A stretch of DNA of 6,635 bases from Candidatus Fermentibacteraceae bacterium (GTDB lineage Bacteria; Fermentibacterota; Fermentibacteria; Fermentibacterales; JCC-6): assembly GCA_029932015.1 (NCBI GenBank), contig JAOZQW010000086.1, positions 1,874 through 8,508 on the forward strand. The letters are read 5' to 3'. The position numbers and the translations under genes were made by a program. The notes under the pieces are model-generated. The model searched no databases. It saw nothing but the letters and a program-made list of their open reading frames with translations, and was not told where the DNA came from. How positions within the stretch are numbered: position 1 is the first letter of the stretch; each line of letters begins with the position of its first letter. Shown one piece after another: positions 6,591 through 6,635 of the stretch.

Positions 6591-6635
6591 AACCCTCCAG
6601 CACGAACCTTCGCCTATACAGGCAATGGGGGACAC

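Noticed and set aside
6612..6635. Small stem GCCT/AGGC at 6612-6623 and a possible start ATG at 6625 of a next gene
   Set aside because: The stem is only four pairs without a T-run, and only three codons follow the ATG before the window ends, so neither can be supported.

Overview
This is a compact, ordinary-looking stretch of bacterial chromosome with about 95% of the bases in five genes. Two genes run leftward (a small helical protein and aspS) and three run rightward (buk, a methylmalonyl-CoA mutase large subunit, and a lipoprotein), diverging from a 69-base gap near position 2080. Strong GGAG/GGAGG ribosome-binding sites and a lipobox signal peptide point to a bacterium. The gene set (an archaeal/eukaryotic-type aspartyl-tRNA synthetase, butyrate kinase, a split B12-dependent mutase, and an acidic SurA/PpiC-like lipoprotein) suggests an uncultured, probably anaerobic, fermentative Gram-negative-type lineage. 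A phylum of the FCB group such as Fermentibacterota is my guess from style only and cannot be proven here.

Layout. Positions 1-229 hold no gene I can name. The stretch is AT-richer (about 44% GC by hand count) and has open frames on both strands but no proper start, so it may be a decayed or mobile remnant. Positions 230-1573 (minus) encode aspS of the AspS2 type. Positions 1642-2046 (minus) encode a short coiled-coil protein, faintly FlgN-like, just upstream of aspS and probably co-transcribed with it. Positions 2116-3207 (plus) encode butyrate kinase. Positions 3221-4885 (plus) encode the catalytic subunit of methylmalonyl-CoA mutase, only 13 bases after buk. A 112-base gap with several small hairpins follows. 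Positions 4998-6590 (plus) encode a secreted lipoprotein with SurA-like helices and a degenerate parvulin-like C-terminus. The last 45 bases show nothing definite.

How they work together. Buk and the mutase form a tight pair in acyl-CoA/short-chain acid metabolism: Buk makes ATP from an acyl phosphate, and the mutase links the propionate/methylmalonyl route to succinyl-CoA. The phosphotransacylase, the B12-binding small subunit, the epimerase and the MeaB chaperone that such a pathway needs are not in the window and must lie elsewhere. The aspS residues visible at the known discrimination positions favour a non-discriminating enzyme, which would imply a GatCAB amidotransferase elsewhere in the genome. 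I found no clearly novel system, CRISPR array, RNA gene or intact mobile element.
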